A stretch of DNA of 15,862 bases from JBCDBY01 sp039182715 (GTDB lineage: Bacteria; Planctomycetota; PLA2). Every line of letters begins with the position of its first letter. Positions within the stretch are counted from its first letter, which is position 1. Location: assembly GCA_039182715.1 (NCBI GenBank), contig JBCDBY010000079.1, forward strand, positions 1 through 15,862, in the 5' to 3' direction. Positions 1 to 10,000 of the stretch are shown here, in pieces. The position numbers and the translations under genes are program-made. The notes beneath the pieces are model-generated. The model was given only the letters and a program-made list of their open reading frames with translations. It did not search any database and had not been told where the DNA came from.

Positions 1-2
1 AC

Positions 3-203
3 AAGCACACGGCCGATTGGCGCCCCCCCGGGGCGGGCCGCTGGTACGCCCGGCTCCTCGGCCGCGACCAGGCCCAGAAAGTGGTCGACTCCGCGGACGC
101 GCTCCGCGACGAGTACCGTCGCGGTCGGGTCGAAGCGGAAGAGACGCCGCCGGAAACGCGCGCCATCGAGCATCGCGTCGTCGAGGAAGAAGACGACAAG
201 TAG
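3..203 (+). CDS. C-terminal end of an unidentified protein (5' truncated by window)
   Basis: An open frame enters from the left edge and ends at TAG 201-203, giving 66 residues. The visible tail begins KHTADWRPPGAGRWYARLL and ends in the acidic stretch EHRVVEEEDDK. Almost every codon ends in G or C, as expected of a real gene in this genome. The frame stops 12 nt before the stop codon of the convergent lipoprotein gene, a normal gene boundary. A second frame over the same bases (starting at 17) is a proline/arginine-rich shadow that runs into the neighbouring gene. No domain is recognisable in the tail, so no function is assigned. The charged, helix-prone C-terminus suggests a cytoplasmic end, but that is inference. 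Confidence 0.6.
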   Translation, partial: KHTADWRPPGAGRWYARLLGRDQAQKVVDSADALRDEYRRGRVEAEETPPETRAIEHRVVEEEDDK

Positions 204-220
204 GGCCGGCGGCCGCTACT
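199..220. terminator. hairpin spanning two convergent stop codons
   Basis: AGTAG GGCC (199-207) pairs with GGCC G CTACT (211-220) around a GGC loop, giving nine base pairs with one bulged G. The left arm holds the TAG of the plus-strand gene and the right arm holds the stop of the minus-strand lipoprotein. It could end transcription from both sides, but neither flank has a T-tract, so intrinsic termination is unproven. Confidence 0.3.
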
Positions 221-875
221 CGAGCAGCTTCTGGGCCTTGGCCCGGAGCTCCTGGAAGACGGCGCGCTCGCGGGTCAGGGTCGACTCCTCCTGCACGGGA
301 ATCTCTTTCTTCTTGAGAAGCGTCTGACACTCCTCCAGCTTCGCGATGATCTCGGTCTCCTGCTTCGCGAGCTTCGTCTGGTTCGATTCGAGGTCGCGCA
401 CGCGGTCAAGCAGCTCGTCCTCGGTGAAGCCGGCCGGAAGTTCCCCCACGCCTCGCTTCGCCTGGCTGAGGACTTCCTTCATGGACTGGATCTCGCGATG
501 GACGGTATCCATCTGCTCGCGGGTCTTGCCCTGTTCGATGCGCAACACCTTGAAGCGGGTCTCCACCATCGCCCGCGACTCGGCGCGAATGCTGACGTCG
601 AGCGCCCGCAGGCTGTTGTCGATCTGGCCGATGCGCAGGCGCACGTCACGCTCGAAGAGCTCGCGCTTCGCGGCGTCGTCCGGCTTGCCCTGCCGGGCCA
701 GCTCCTCCAGCTCCCGCGTGAGCTGCATGGCATCCCGCTGGAAGACCGACCCACCGGTCGGTGCGGACACCGTCGGCTTGTTGGCTTCCGGCTGCGGATC
801 GGCCGCGACGTCCCGCGTCGGTTCGGGATCGTTGCAGGCCACGGCGAGCAGGCAGACGAGGGACAGGACTCTCAT
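216..875 (-). CDS. coiled-coil lipoprotein, function unknown
   Basis: The 219-residue product starts MRVLSLVCLLAVAC, a short signal sequence ending in a lipobox with Cys14 as the lipidated residue. Asn at +2 suggests outer-membrane rather than inner-membrane retention. A flexible Pro/Ala/Thr-rich linker follows (about 15-42). The rest, about 45-219, is almost entirely charged amphipathic helix rich in Glu, Arg, Gln and Leu, so a long coiled coil is expected. The gene begins 7 nt after the stop of the upstream RND-like permease on the same strand, so the two are very probably co-transcribed. A periplasm-spanning or structural accessory to that permease is plausible inference. I do not recognise a named family. 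The start is the only ATG that gives a lipobox; the upstream sequence has no strong Shine-Dalgarno. Confidence 0.85.
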   Translation of the reverse strand: MRVLSLVCLLAVACNDPEPTRDVAADPQPEANKPTVSAPTGGSVFQRDAMQLTRELEELARQGKPDDAAKRELFERDVRLRIGQIDNSLRALDVSIRAESRAMVETRFKVLRIEQGKTREQMDTVHREIQSMKEVLSQAKRGVGELPAGFTEDELLDRVRDLESNQTKLAKQETEIIAKLEECQTLLKKKEIPVQEESTLTRERAVFQELRAKAQKLLE

Positions 876-882
876 CCACGGA

Positions 883-3060
883 TTATAGACGCCGGAACAG
901 CGACAGGGCGGCGGGCAGCACGATGAGGTCGGCCAGAAGCGCCGCCACGCTCGCCCCGGCGGCGAGCAGGCCGAACCGTGCGGTGGGCAGGAAACGGCTC
1001 GCCAGCAGGCAGGCGAGGCCGGCGGCGAGCACGACCGTGCTCAGCACCAGCGCGCGCCCCACGCTCGACTGGGTGCGTGCCAGGCACTCGTCCATCGCGA
1101 GACCACGGCGCCGATCGCGAGCGACGGCGTGGAGGACGTGGAACGTGTCGTCGACGGCCAGCCCGACTGCGACCGAGGCGACGGCGACGGCGGACACGTC
1201 GAGCGCGAAGCCGCCGGCCGAGGCCACGGCGAAGACGACCAGGGGCGCCAACATGTTCGGCAGCAGGGCCGCCAGTCCGAGACGTACCGAGCGCAGCGCC
1301 AGCGCGATGGCGATCGTGACCGCGCCGATCATCAGCGCGAGGCCGCGCGCGAGATCGCCCACCAGCGCGCGCGTCGTCTGCACCGCGCGCAGATAGAGTC
1401 CGGTCAGCCAGCTCGGCCCACTTTCGGCACGCGCACGCGCGGCGTCGATCTCGTCGAGCACCGTGGGCGGCGTCCCCTCGTGCACGCGCACTTTGATGCG
1501 GTACGAACCCGACGGTCGGTGCTCGAATCGCTCGGTTACGTGCGACAGCGCCGTGCGCAGGAAGGCGAGCGCCGCCGCGTCGCCGAACGGCGTCATCGAC
1601 TTTCCGTATTCCACGAGGCTCTGCAGACCAAGCGCGCTCTGTACGCCGTCGATCGCGACAACATCGGCGTCGAACCGGCGCAGGTCGGCGAGCGCGCTCC
1701 CGACGTCCTTTGCCTCGAGGACCAGGTCCACCGGTAGCGTCGCCGTCAGTCGCGCCTCGAGGAATCGATACGTGCGGGCGACTTCGCTCTCCGGCTGGAA
1801 CGCCTGCAACACATCGACCTGCACGCCGACCCGCGCGACGAGCGGCACGCAGACCGCCGCGAGCAGCAGCGCCCCCGCGACGACCGCGCGACGATGGCGC
1901 AGCGACCAGGCGAGCAGACGACCCAGGGGTGCGTCGAGCCGCGTGGCGAGACGACGTCCGCGCGGCGGCTTCACGAGCGCGAGCATGGCGGGCAACGCCA
2001 CCAGGATGACGGGGATCGCGATCGCGATCCCGGCCGCGACCAGCAGCCCCCCCGAGCGGAATGCCGGGACCCCGGTCGCGCGCAGCGCGACGAAGGCACC
2101 CGCCGTCGTCAGCAGGCTCAGCGTGATCGGGAGCGCCACGCGTCGGGCGGCCGCGCGCGCGGCCTGCGCGAGGTCGGCGGCCTGGGCGCGCTCCTCGTCG
2201 AACGCGTTGAGCAGATGGACGCTCGAGGTGATGCCGACGACCGCGAGGATCGGAAAGAGCGCGGCGCCCAGCGCGGTGATGGGCCAACCGAGAAAGCCGG
2301 CCAGCCCCAGCGCCAGCAGCGGCGGCAGGCCGGTCGCAACGACCGCCACGAGCGTCTCGCGAGCCGACCCGCAAAGCAGAAGCAGCACCAGCACCGCCAC
2401 CAGCAGCGCCGCGCCGCCCACGCGCACGAGATCCTGCACGGCGTATTCCGAAGCGGCCAGGGCGAGGGCAGTGACGCCGGAGACGAAGAGCGGGCGCTTC
2501 GCCGTCCCATGCTTGGCCGCAACGGCGCGTACGGCGCGGATCACCTCTTCCCGTTCGTCCCGCGGGCCGGCGGCAAGCGTGCCGGCAGCGGCGACCACGT
2601 TGAGTTCTACGTTGCAGATGGTGCCGACGTAGACCGGCGAGGCGCGAAGGGCGCGGGCGACGCGCGAGCGACCGGTCTCGCTTTCGAGATCGCTCGGCTG
2701 GATCGGGCGCGGGAGCGCGCCGCCGAGCGGCAGGAGCACCGTCGGACTGGCGATGCTGTAGAGCTCCTCCAGACCGTCGATGGCGGCGAGATCGCGCGTG
2801 ATGGTCTGAATGCGCGCGAAGGTCTCGGGGGCGAGGGCGTCGTCGACCTCCCACGCCACGAGCAGGATGTCGTCGGATCCGAAGCGCTCCGCGAGCAGGC
2901 GCTCGCGCTCGTCCTGCTCCGCATCGGCTCGCAGCAGCGAGCGCGAATCGTGGTCGAAGCGCAGCCGGGAGAGCTGCGGGACCGCCGCGGCCGCGCACAC
3001 TCCCAGCAGCAAGAGCAGCACACGGCCGAGCGCCATAGGCGGCAAGCGTATCATCGACAC
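883..3060 (-). CDS. RND/MMPL-superfamily permease
   Basis: The protein has about 725 residues and the layout of the single-chain RND exporters (COG1033/MMPL group). One N-terminal membrane segment (about 11-28) is followed by a periplasmic domain (30-210) and a bundle of membrane segments (about 213-365). A second such segment (about 391-410), second periplasmic domain (411-565) and second bundle (570-722) follow. The family hot spot in the second bundle reads VAVGLAVDDTFHVLHA (630-645), with Asp637 and Asp638 as candidate proton-relay acids. The matching place in the first bundle reads VVGITSSVHLLNAF (274-287) and has no acid. Members move lipids, hopanoids or small hydrophobic molecules; the substrate here is unknown. 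It heads a two-gene operon with the lipoprotein. Possible starts are GTG 3060, ATG 3054 and ATG 3036, and none has a clear ribosome site. A longer arginine-rich frame on the same strand is a shadow. Confidence 0.9.
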   Translation of the reverse strand: MSMIRLPPMALGRVLLLLLGVCAAAAVPQLSRLRFDHDSRSLLRADAEQDERERLLAERFGSDDILLVAWEVDDALAPETFARIQTITRDLAAIDGLEELYSIASPTVLLPLGGALPRPIQPSDLESETGRSRVARALRASPVYVGTICNVELNVVAAAGTLAAGPRDEREEVIRAVRAVAAKHGTAKRPLFVSGVTALALAASEYAVQDLVRVGGAALLVAVLVLLLLCGSARETLVAVVATGLPPLLALGLAGFLGWPITALGAALFPILAVVGITSSVHLLNAFDEERAQAADLAQAARAAARRVALPITLSLLTTAGAFVALRATGVPAFRSGGLLVAAGIAIAIPVILVALPAMLALVKPPRGRRLATRLDAPLGRLLAWSLRHRRAVVAGALLLAAVCVPLVARVGVQVDVLQAFQPESEVARTYRFLEARLTATLPVDLVLEAKDVGSALADLRRFDADVVAIDGVQSALGLQSLVEYGKSMTPFGDAAALAFLRTALSHVTERFEHRPSGSYRIKVRVHEGTPPTVLDEIDAARARAESGPSWLTGLYLRAVQTTRALVGDLARGLALMIGAVTIAIALALRSVRLGLAALLPNMLAPLVVFAVASAGGFALDVSAVAVASVAVGLAVDDTFHVLHAVARDRRRGLAMDECLARTQSSVGRALVLSTVVLAAGLACLLASRFLPTARFGLLAAGASVAALLADLIVLPAALSLFRRL

Positions 3061-3891
3061 GTGCCTGTCTGGTTGAGCCTTCTCGTCTATCCGGTGGCCC
3101 CAATGGTCGCGGCGCGCAAGCTGCAGAGGCGCGCGGTCGGTCTGCTCGTCCCGGTCGTGTCCGTCGCCCTCGGCGCCGCCTACGTCGCGCGCGGCGGTGG
3201 GGATACGGACGAGATCGTCGCCACCGCATTGTCTCTGGGACGTCTCCTGGGCGGCCTCATGCTGGGAGGCGTCGCCGCCGCCTGGGTCGGGGCGCGCGTG
3301 GTCGGCCGCCCCGCCACGCTCCGAGAACTTATCGGACCTTGCGCGGCCGCCGCGGGCTGGGCGCCGTTCGTCTACCTCGCCGTGCTGGGGATCGCCCGTC
3401 TAAGCGGCGTCGGAGAGCCGGCCCCGGTCTACGCCGCGATGGCGCTGCTCCTCTGGGGCATCGCCGCCGGCTTCGGCATCGTCGCCGGCGATCACGAGGT
3501 GGAGCCGGGCCGCCTCCTGGTGGCCTCCTGTTTCGGCCTGGGTGGGACGATTCTGGGCATCTGGGCGGCGCACGAGCTGCCGCCGGCGCTTCCCGTGCGC
3601 GCGATTCGCGCTCCGGTCGAGGCGCCGCCGGTCGAGGTGAATCGGTTCGTGCTGGTCCGCTCGGGGGACGAGCAGGGCCCTCTCCTGGTGCTGACCAAAC
3701 CGGGCACGCGCGTCCGGGCGTTGGCCCGACGCAACGCCGACGGCGATCTGGAGCCGGTCGGCGAGACGGTCGAAACCCTCGATTCGTTGCGCTCCTGGGA
3801 CATCACCGGGCGGGTGTTCTTCCAGGTCGGCGGTCCGGCGGGCGGCGGTGTCCTCCCGTCTGAACAAAGCACAAAACCGTCCCGAAACTGA
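3061..3891 (+). CDS. integral membrane protein with soluble C-terminal tail, unknown function
   Basis: The frame from GTG 3061 gives 276 residues; the next start, ATG 3103, gives 262 and has a weak GGTGG upstream. I prefer 3061 because the added residues (PVWLSLLVYPVAPMVAARKL) look like a real membrane segment. After it come hydrophobic stretches around VGLLVPVVSVALGAAYVA, LLGGLMLGGVAAAWVGARVV, AGWAPFVYLAVLGIARL, VYAAMALLLWGIAAGFGIVA and CFGLGGTILGIWAAHEL. The chain then becomes soluble (VEVNRFVLVRSGDEQGPLLV onward, last ~90 residues) and may be a small beta-rich domain. The open frame extends far upstream but is arginine/glutamine-rich there and overlaps the permease antisense, so that part is discarded. 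The gene is divergent from the RND permease and no family is recognised. A helper for envelope transport is only a guess from position. Confidence 0.7.
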   Translation: MPVWLSLLVYPVAPMVAARKLQRRAVGLLVPVVSVALGAAYVARGGGDTDEIVATALSLGRLLGGLMLGGVAAAWVGARVVGRPATLRELIGPCAAAAGWAPFVYLAVLGIARLSGVGEPAPVYAAMALLLWGIAAGFGIVAGDHEVEPGRLLVASCFGLGGTILGIWAAHELPPALPVRAIRAPVEAPPVEVNRFVLVRSGDEQGPLLVLTKPGTRVRALARRNADGDLEPVGETVETLDSLRSWDITGRVFFQVGGPAGGGVLPSEQSTKPSRN

Positions 3892-3913
3892 ACGGATTAC
3901 CGGCGCTCAGGCC

Positions 3914-3943
3914 TTGTTTCTCCTCAAGTCGCTTGACTATAAA
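3914..3943 (+). promoter_or_regulatory. candidate sigma70-type promoter for the giant lipoprotein gene
   Basis: TTGTTT (3914-3919) and TATAAA (3938-3943) are separated by 18 nt and sit in a locally AT-rich patch inside GC-rich DNA. They lie just downstream of the membrane-protein stop and upstream of the large lipoprotein gene. Initiation near 3950 would leave a leader of about 110 nt. The -10 box is good; the -35 box matches only its TTG. Confidence 0.4.
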
Positions 3944-4047
3944 GAGGGCTGAGTAACCAGGCCGGCGGTCTCGTTCTACCCCGACGAGTCCAACGGGGGC
4001 ATGCGCTGCGACATACCAGGGTGGTCGTCGGAGCGAATGCCTGAGAC

Positions 4048-4054
4048 GGGAGGG
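4048..4054 (+). promoter_or_regulatory. strong ribosome binding site
   Basis: GGGAGGG lies 8 nt before ATG 4063. It is the only near-consensus Shine-Dalgarno I see at a gene start in this window, and it fixes the start of the giant lipoprotein just before its signal sequence. Confidence 0.75.
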
Positions 4055-4062
4055 ATTTCCAG

Positions 4063-7000
4063 ATGTTGCGCAAGTGGTTGCACCGCCTGACGGTGCTAAT
4101 GGTCGCATTCACGTTCGGATGTGGCGGGAGCGGGGACTCCACCGACCTGAATTTCCCCGGCGTCGATTTGTCCGACACCGGCACCGCCGACGTGTCGGCG
4201 CAGGTCGCACGACTGGCCGAGGGCGTGCCCGACGGCCGACGCATCACCTTCGTGGGTGACGTCATCACCGTTCGAGGTAAGAACTACGTCCCCGGGATGA
4301 ACGTGTTCTTCGGCGCCAACCTGCCGATCAACAGCATCCGCGAGGACGGCCTGTTCAACACCCCGCGCTTCCTGCTGCCGAACGCGCCGTTCGTGTTTAC
4401 GGACCCGACCAACGGTCAGCAGACGACGACGGAGGTCGGCGTCCCCGTGGCGTTCAACTCGTCCGAGGACGTGACCATTTCGGTTCCGGGCGCGGTCGCC
4501 TGCACCGAGGCGCTCACCAACCCGACCCTTCGCTTCTTCGGCGATGACGGTTCGAGCTTCCCGACGACGGATGTGTTCCATGTCGTCGGTCCGATGGCGA
4601 TCGCCATCACGCCGAACAAGATCCCCGACGTCGGCGGCGACTCGGTCATCGTGCACGGCGACTTCTTCTCGCTCTACACGCAGATCGCATTCCGTTACAT
4701 CGATCCCGCCTCGGGCGAGACGGTGGTGATCGGCGCCAACGCCGAGACCGACATCAACGAGATCTTCATCGACCGCTTCACGCTCGTGATCCCGGACTTC
4801 CCGGGCATCGTGCCGAACTCCAACGTGGGGCTCGCGCGTGAGCTGAAGGTCGACATCCTCGTCTTCGAGAACATCGAGGAGATCACCTCGAACGCCGAGC
4901 TCGAGCCCGCCCTGGGCGGCGAGGGCGCCTGCGCCCCGCTCATCCAGCAGAGCAACGAGATCCCGCTCCAGCTCAACGGCGTCCGCAACAGCGAGCGGCG
5001 TGAGTTCTTCACCTTCCTGCCGACGGGCGTCACCGACTACCCGAGCGTCGCCGGCATCGTCCCCGAGTTCGGCTCCGAGATCGGCCTCAACACCGTGGTC
5101 ATCCACGGTGACCAGTTCGACGGCTTCACCGTCGACCTCTCCGATCCGGACAACCCCGGCATCGGCATCGAGTGCCCGCCGGATTCCGGCAACTTCATCG
5201 CGCCGCGTTCGGCCGTCCTCGTCGATCGCCAGACGATCGTCATCAAGATGCCGCCGTGCGAGATCGAGGTGCCGGAGAAGGTCGCCTTCTGCCTGACCAA
5301 CAAGTTCTCGATCGACAACCCGGTCGAGACCAACGGCGGTGAGGGGACCGAGATCCCGACCGAGGTGCCCGGCGACGGCGTCGTCAACGGCACCTGCGTC
5401 GTGTTCGACGATATCTACGAGTACATCCCGGTGCCGCCGATCGCCCCGCCCGTGGTGAGCGCGATCTATCCGATCACCGAGACCGAGCTCGACAACAACA
5501 CCGGCAACGACTTCGGGCTGCAGAAGTTCCTGGTCGTCGGTGACTGGTTCGACTCCGACACGGAGCTCAACGGCGGTTTCGAGTTCGTCCTCCCGGACGG
5601 GACCGTCATCCAGAGCCTCCGCACGGTGCTCCGCAACCGCAACCTGCTCGAGGTCTACACCGAGCGCCTGCCGGACAGCGTCTATCCGCTGTCGGCCGAC
5701 CTGGTGACCACCGTTCGCGTGCGCAACACGATCGGCTTCACCGACTTCCCCGACTTCTTCACCTTCAAGCCGCTGCCGGACGCGGGCGCCACGCCCGAGC
5801 TGACGGAGATCTGCGGCACGACCGGTCCTAACGAGGGCGGCAACCAGATCATGGTGATCGGCGCCAACTTCGACACGACCACCAACGTGCTCTTCTCCGG
5901 CCTCGACGCGACGGCCGTGCAGTTCGTGAACAGCAACCTGCTGATCGCCACCGTGCCGGCGTCCAGCGACGTCTCCGACCTGGTCGGGACGGACGTGACG
6001 ACCAGCGCGATCGTGACCGTCGTCGATGACGGCGAGCCCGGTATCGGCGATGCCCAGTTCGACTACGGCCAGGAGCCGGTCGGCCCGATCCTCGGCGCCC
6101 TCCAGCCCGACACCGGTTCGTCGACGGGCGGCTACGACATCCTCGTCTTCGGCGTGGACATGAGCCCGCTCTCGCGCATCGAGTTCGGCGTGGGCGACGG
6201 CAACTTCAGCCCCAACGTCTACTTCCTCAGCTCGAACCTGCTCCGCGTCGAGGTGCCCGAGGCCTTCCCGGCCCAGATCGGCGCCACCGTCGACGTCGGC
6301 CTGACCGACCCGCTGAACGGCCTGGACGAGACCATCAAGACGGTTCCGTTCACCTACACCGCCGCGCAGCAGGCCGCACCGGAGATTCTCTTCGTCGACA
6401 CGTCGGTCGAGGTTCCGATCACGGAGACCGACCTGCCCGCGCTGAACGTCCCGGGTGGCGACCGCATGCTCATCATCGGCCGCAACTTCGACCAGCGCAC
6501 CAGCTTCGACATCACGAAGCCGCAGGAGAGCGTCCAGGTCGCGCCCTGCACCGACATCGAGGTGCTCACCCCGAACATCGCGGTGGCGCGTTCGCCTGCG
6601 TCGCCGGACGGCGAGCCGGGCATCGCGGACCTGAAGGGTCACAACGACTTCGGCAGCTCGAACGGATTCCCGGTCGAGTACGTCGAGCCGGGCCCGCCGA
6701 CGATCATCGACGTCCGCAACCTCGACACGGGGACCACGGACGCACCGATCGACTCCAACGACCGTCTGCTCATCTTCGGTGAGAACTTCTTCGCCCCGGT
6801 CCAGGTCAAGCTGACCGGCTGCGACATCAACAACCAGACCGAAACGATCGAGTACATCGTCCCGGTCGAGGAGATCGCGCTGGTCGAGGACAACCTCATC
6901 GGCGTGAACATCCCCGCGGACACCTTCTGCGAGGGCCCGCTCGACATCGAGGTCACCACCGAGTACGGCACGGTGAGCTTCGACAACGAGTCCGGCGAGC

Positions 7001-10000
7001 CGATCTTCCAGCTCGTCGGCCCGCAGCCGCCCATGGTGATGGGCGTCTTCGAGAGCGTGTTCAACAGCGGCGGTGGCGAGGAGGCGATCTTCTTCGGTCG
7101 CAACTTCACCTCCACCACCACGTTCGCGGTGCGCACGAGCATTCAGCCGGTCGACACCTACACGCCGGTGCTTTCGGCGCGCATCGTGTCGAGCAGCGTC
7201 GCCATCGTGATCATGCCCCCGCTGCCGGGCGGCATGCCCCCGGTGGGCGCGGCCGGCGTCGTGCGTTCGGAGGAGACCGATGCGGATCTCGCGAACAAGA
7301 TCGCGGGTGACCCGTTCTTCGTCTCCGAGGAGCTCTTCAGCGTCGTCAACGACGCCGCGCCGGTGCTCTTGGGCGTCTTCCCCGACCACGGTTCGATCCT
7401 GGGCGGCGAGCAGGTCCTCCTGACCGGCTCCGGCTTCCTGAAGGCGACCGGCGAGAGCAACGTCAACACGATCACGATCGAGGACCCGGATCTCGGGCCG
7501 GTCGGGACCTACACGGAGGCGAGCCCGCTCGACCTGCCGCTCGACTCGCTCGACCCGGCCAGCCAGGGCAAGTACGTCATCCTCAATGACCACCAGATCC
7601 TGCTGATCACCAACCCGCGCGCGCCGATCGTGGCGCCCGACACCGAGGCTCCGGCCAACGTGACGATCGAGGCGGACGAGGGCTCGACGAGCCTCTCGGG
7701 TGGCTACACCTACCAGAACACCCCGGCCGAGATCATTCCGGTGCTGTTCGGCATCACGCCGAACGAGACGCGCCTCAACGGCGGCACCTCGCACCTGATC
7801 AGCGGTGGCTTCCTGACCGCCGTCGATCGCCTGATCTTCAGCAACGGTTCGGACGACCTGACGATCGAGTCCTCGGAGTTCACCGAGGTCAACGATTCGT
7901 TCCTCGTCTTCATCATGCCGGACCTGACCGGGACCTTCAGCGCCGGTGACGTGCTCTCGCTCGTCGCCGAGAAGGACCTCACGGGCGGGACCGTGCAGTC
8001 CAACACCATCAACGCCGCGATCCGCGTGACGTTCGCGGGCCCGCCGACGGTCACCGCCACGCTCTCGCCGGACAACGGCAGCGGCTTCGGCGGCGAGGTC
8101 GTCAAGATCGAGGGCACGCTGTTCACGTCCAACTCGCAGGTGCTCTTCGGCACCATGCCGGCCAAGCAGATCGTCGTCGTGTCGCCGACCGTGCTCTACG
8201 CGGTGGCGCCGACGCTTCCGGTCAGCGCGCCGGCGGGCGGCCTTTCGCTCGACACGCTCGACACGCAGGGCGATAACGCGACGGTCGACGTCGCCGTCTT
8301 CACCCAGGGCGGCTGGGCGGTCGTCGAGGAGGCGTTCACGTTCAACACCGAGGCGCCCACCATCACGGATTGCTCCGAGGGTGAGTTCACCGCCGGTGAG
8401 ACCAAGCGTGTGACGATCGTCGGTACGGGCTTCGTCCCCGACGAGATCGCCATCAGCGCCACCCGCGGCACCATCGGGAACATCGTCGTCGAGAACTTCG
8501 AGACGGTCTCCTTCGACTACACCGCGGCGGATGCGGCGGACTACGGCGTGGCCGCCGTTGGTCCCTTCATCGAGAGCATCACGCTCGAGACCAACATGGG
8601 CTCCGCCCCCGGGTGCGAGTTCAGCATCAACCTGCCGCCCTTCCTGACGAGCTGCGAGAGCAGCTACGAGGCGAACTCGTCCTCGTCGCCCACCACCGGT
8701 GTGGCGGACGGCGAGCTCGTCACCGTCACCCTGACCGGCGGCAACCTGGTCGGCGGCGGCACGCTGCGCGTCGAGCGCGGCAGCGGCACCGACAGCATCC
8801 TTCTGACGGAGATCGCCGGTGACTTCACCGGGGGTGGCCAGTGGAAGGCGGTCAACGCGACCACCATCGAGTTCACGGTGCCGAACGTCTTCAGCTCGGA
8901 CGTCCCGACGCTGATCGACGGCAACCGCAACGTGGGTACGGTCACCATCTCCTACAGCAGCACCGCCGGTGCCGCGGACCTGGACGACTGCTTCTCCTAC
9001 GTGCCGACCTCGATCGACTTCGAGGACTTCTCGTTCACGATCCCGGTCGTGTCGCCGGCGGAGACGATCCCGCAGCGGATCACGGCCGGTGACATCAACG
9101 CGGACGGCGTCGTCGACATGGTGTCGATCGCGCGCCAGAGCGACTGGAACGGCAACGATGTCGAGGATCCGGACGCGTTCGTCTACATCGCCGACACCTT
9201 CGGTGAGACGGTCGACGTGAACGGCGACGGCGTCACGCCCGACTTCGCGGGTACCTTCACCCGCACGGTCATCGAGAACGACACCGTCAAGACCTACCTC
9301 TACGAGGACGCGCGCGGCGGCAAGATCCGCCTCGCCAACCTCGACACCGATGACCAGCTCGAGCTGATCATTCCGGTGCAGACCGCTTCGGGTTCGGACC
9401 AGGCTCGCATCCTGTTCGTCGACGTCGACTCCGACGGCGAGCTCGGGACCGAGTCCGTGTACGACCCGACCTCGATCACCTCGTCCTTCACCATCAGCGG
9501 TATCGCCGTCGGCAACTTCGACGACAGCCACGAGGGTGTGGACATCGCCGCCACCATCGGAGGCGACGAGTCTGAGCGCCGGATCCTGATCCTCGCTTCG
9601 GACGGGGATGCATTCGACGCCTTCACCGACACCTCTACCGACATCGACGACCCGTTCGACAACTTCAAGGTCGGATTCCTGGAGGCGGGTGACTTCAACG
9701 ACAACGGTCATGACGACCTGATCTGGGGTCAGAGCTCGCGGACGGCTTCGCCGGTCACGCAGTCCACCTTCCCGGTGGTCGTGGTCGAGATCGATGCGTC
9801 GGCGGCCGATGCCGACAACAAGGTCGTCAGCCAGGACGCGCTCACCAACTTCACGGGCGGCTCGATCAAGAAGATCGAGGTCTTCGACGTGGACGGCAAC
9901 GGCAACGAGGATGCGGTCCTGATCGCGTGGGACGGTGCCACGGGTGACCTGCTCGACAACGAGCGGAAGCCTGCGGTCATCGCCATCGTCCTCGACCCGC

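Noticed and set aside
1894..3060. Upstream extension of the membrane-protein frame
   Set aside because: It lies antisense to the permease and is R/Q/E-rich with no domain. Membrane-like sequence begins only at about 3061.
872..3229. 785-codon minus-strand frame overlapping the RND permease
   Set aside because: The product is arginine/glycine-rich with no hydrophobic segments, whereas the 883-3060 frame encodes a clear membrane transporter.
3985..4040. SAH-riboswitch-like GCGCTGCGAC in the giant-gene leader
   Set aside because: Only this short stretch resembles the motif; the other conserved blocks are missing or in the wrong order, and the gene is not a methyl-cycle enzyme.
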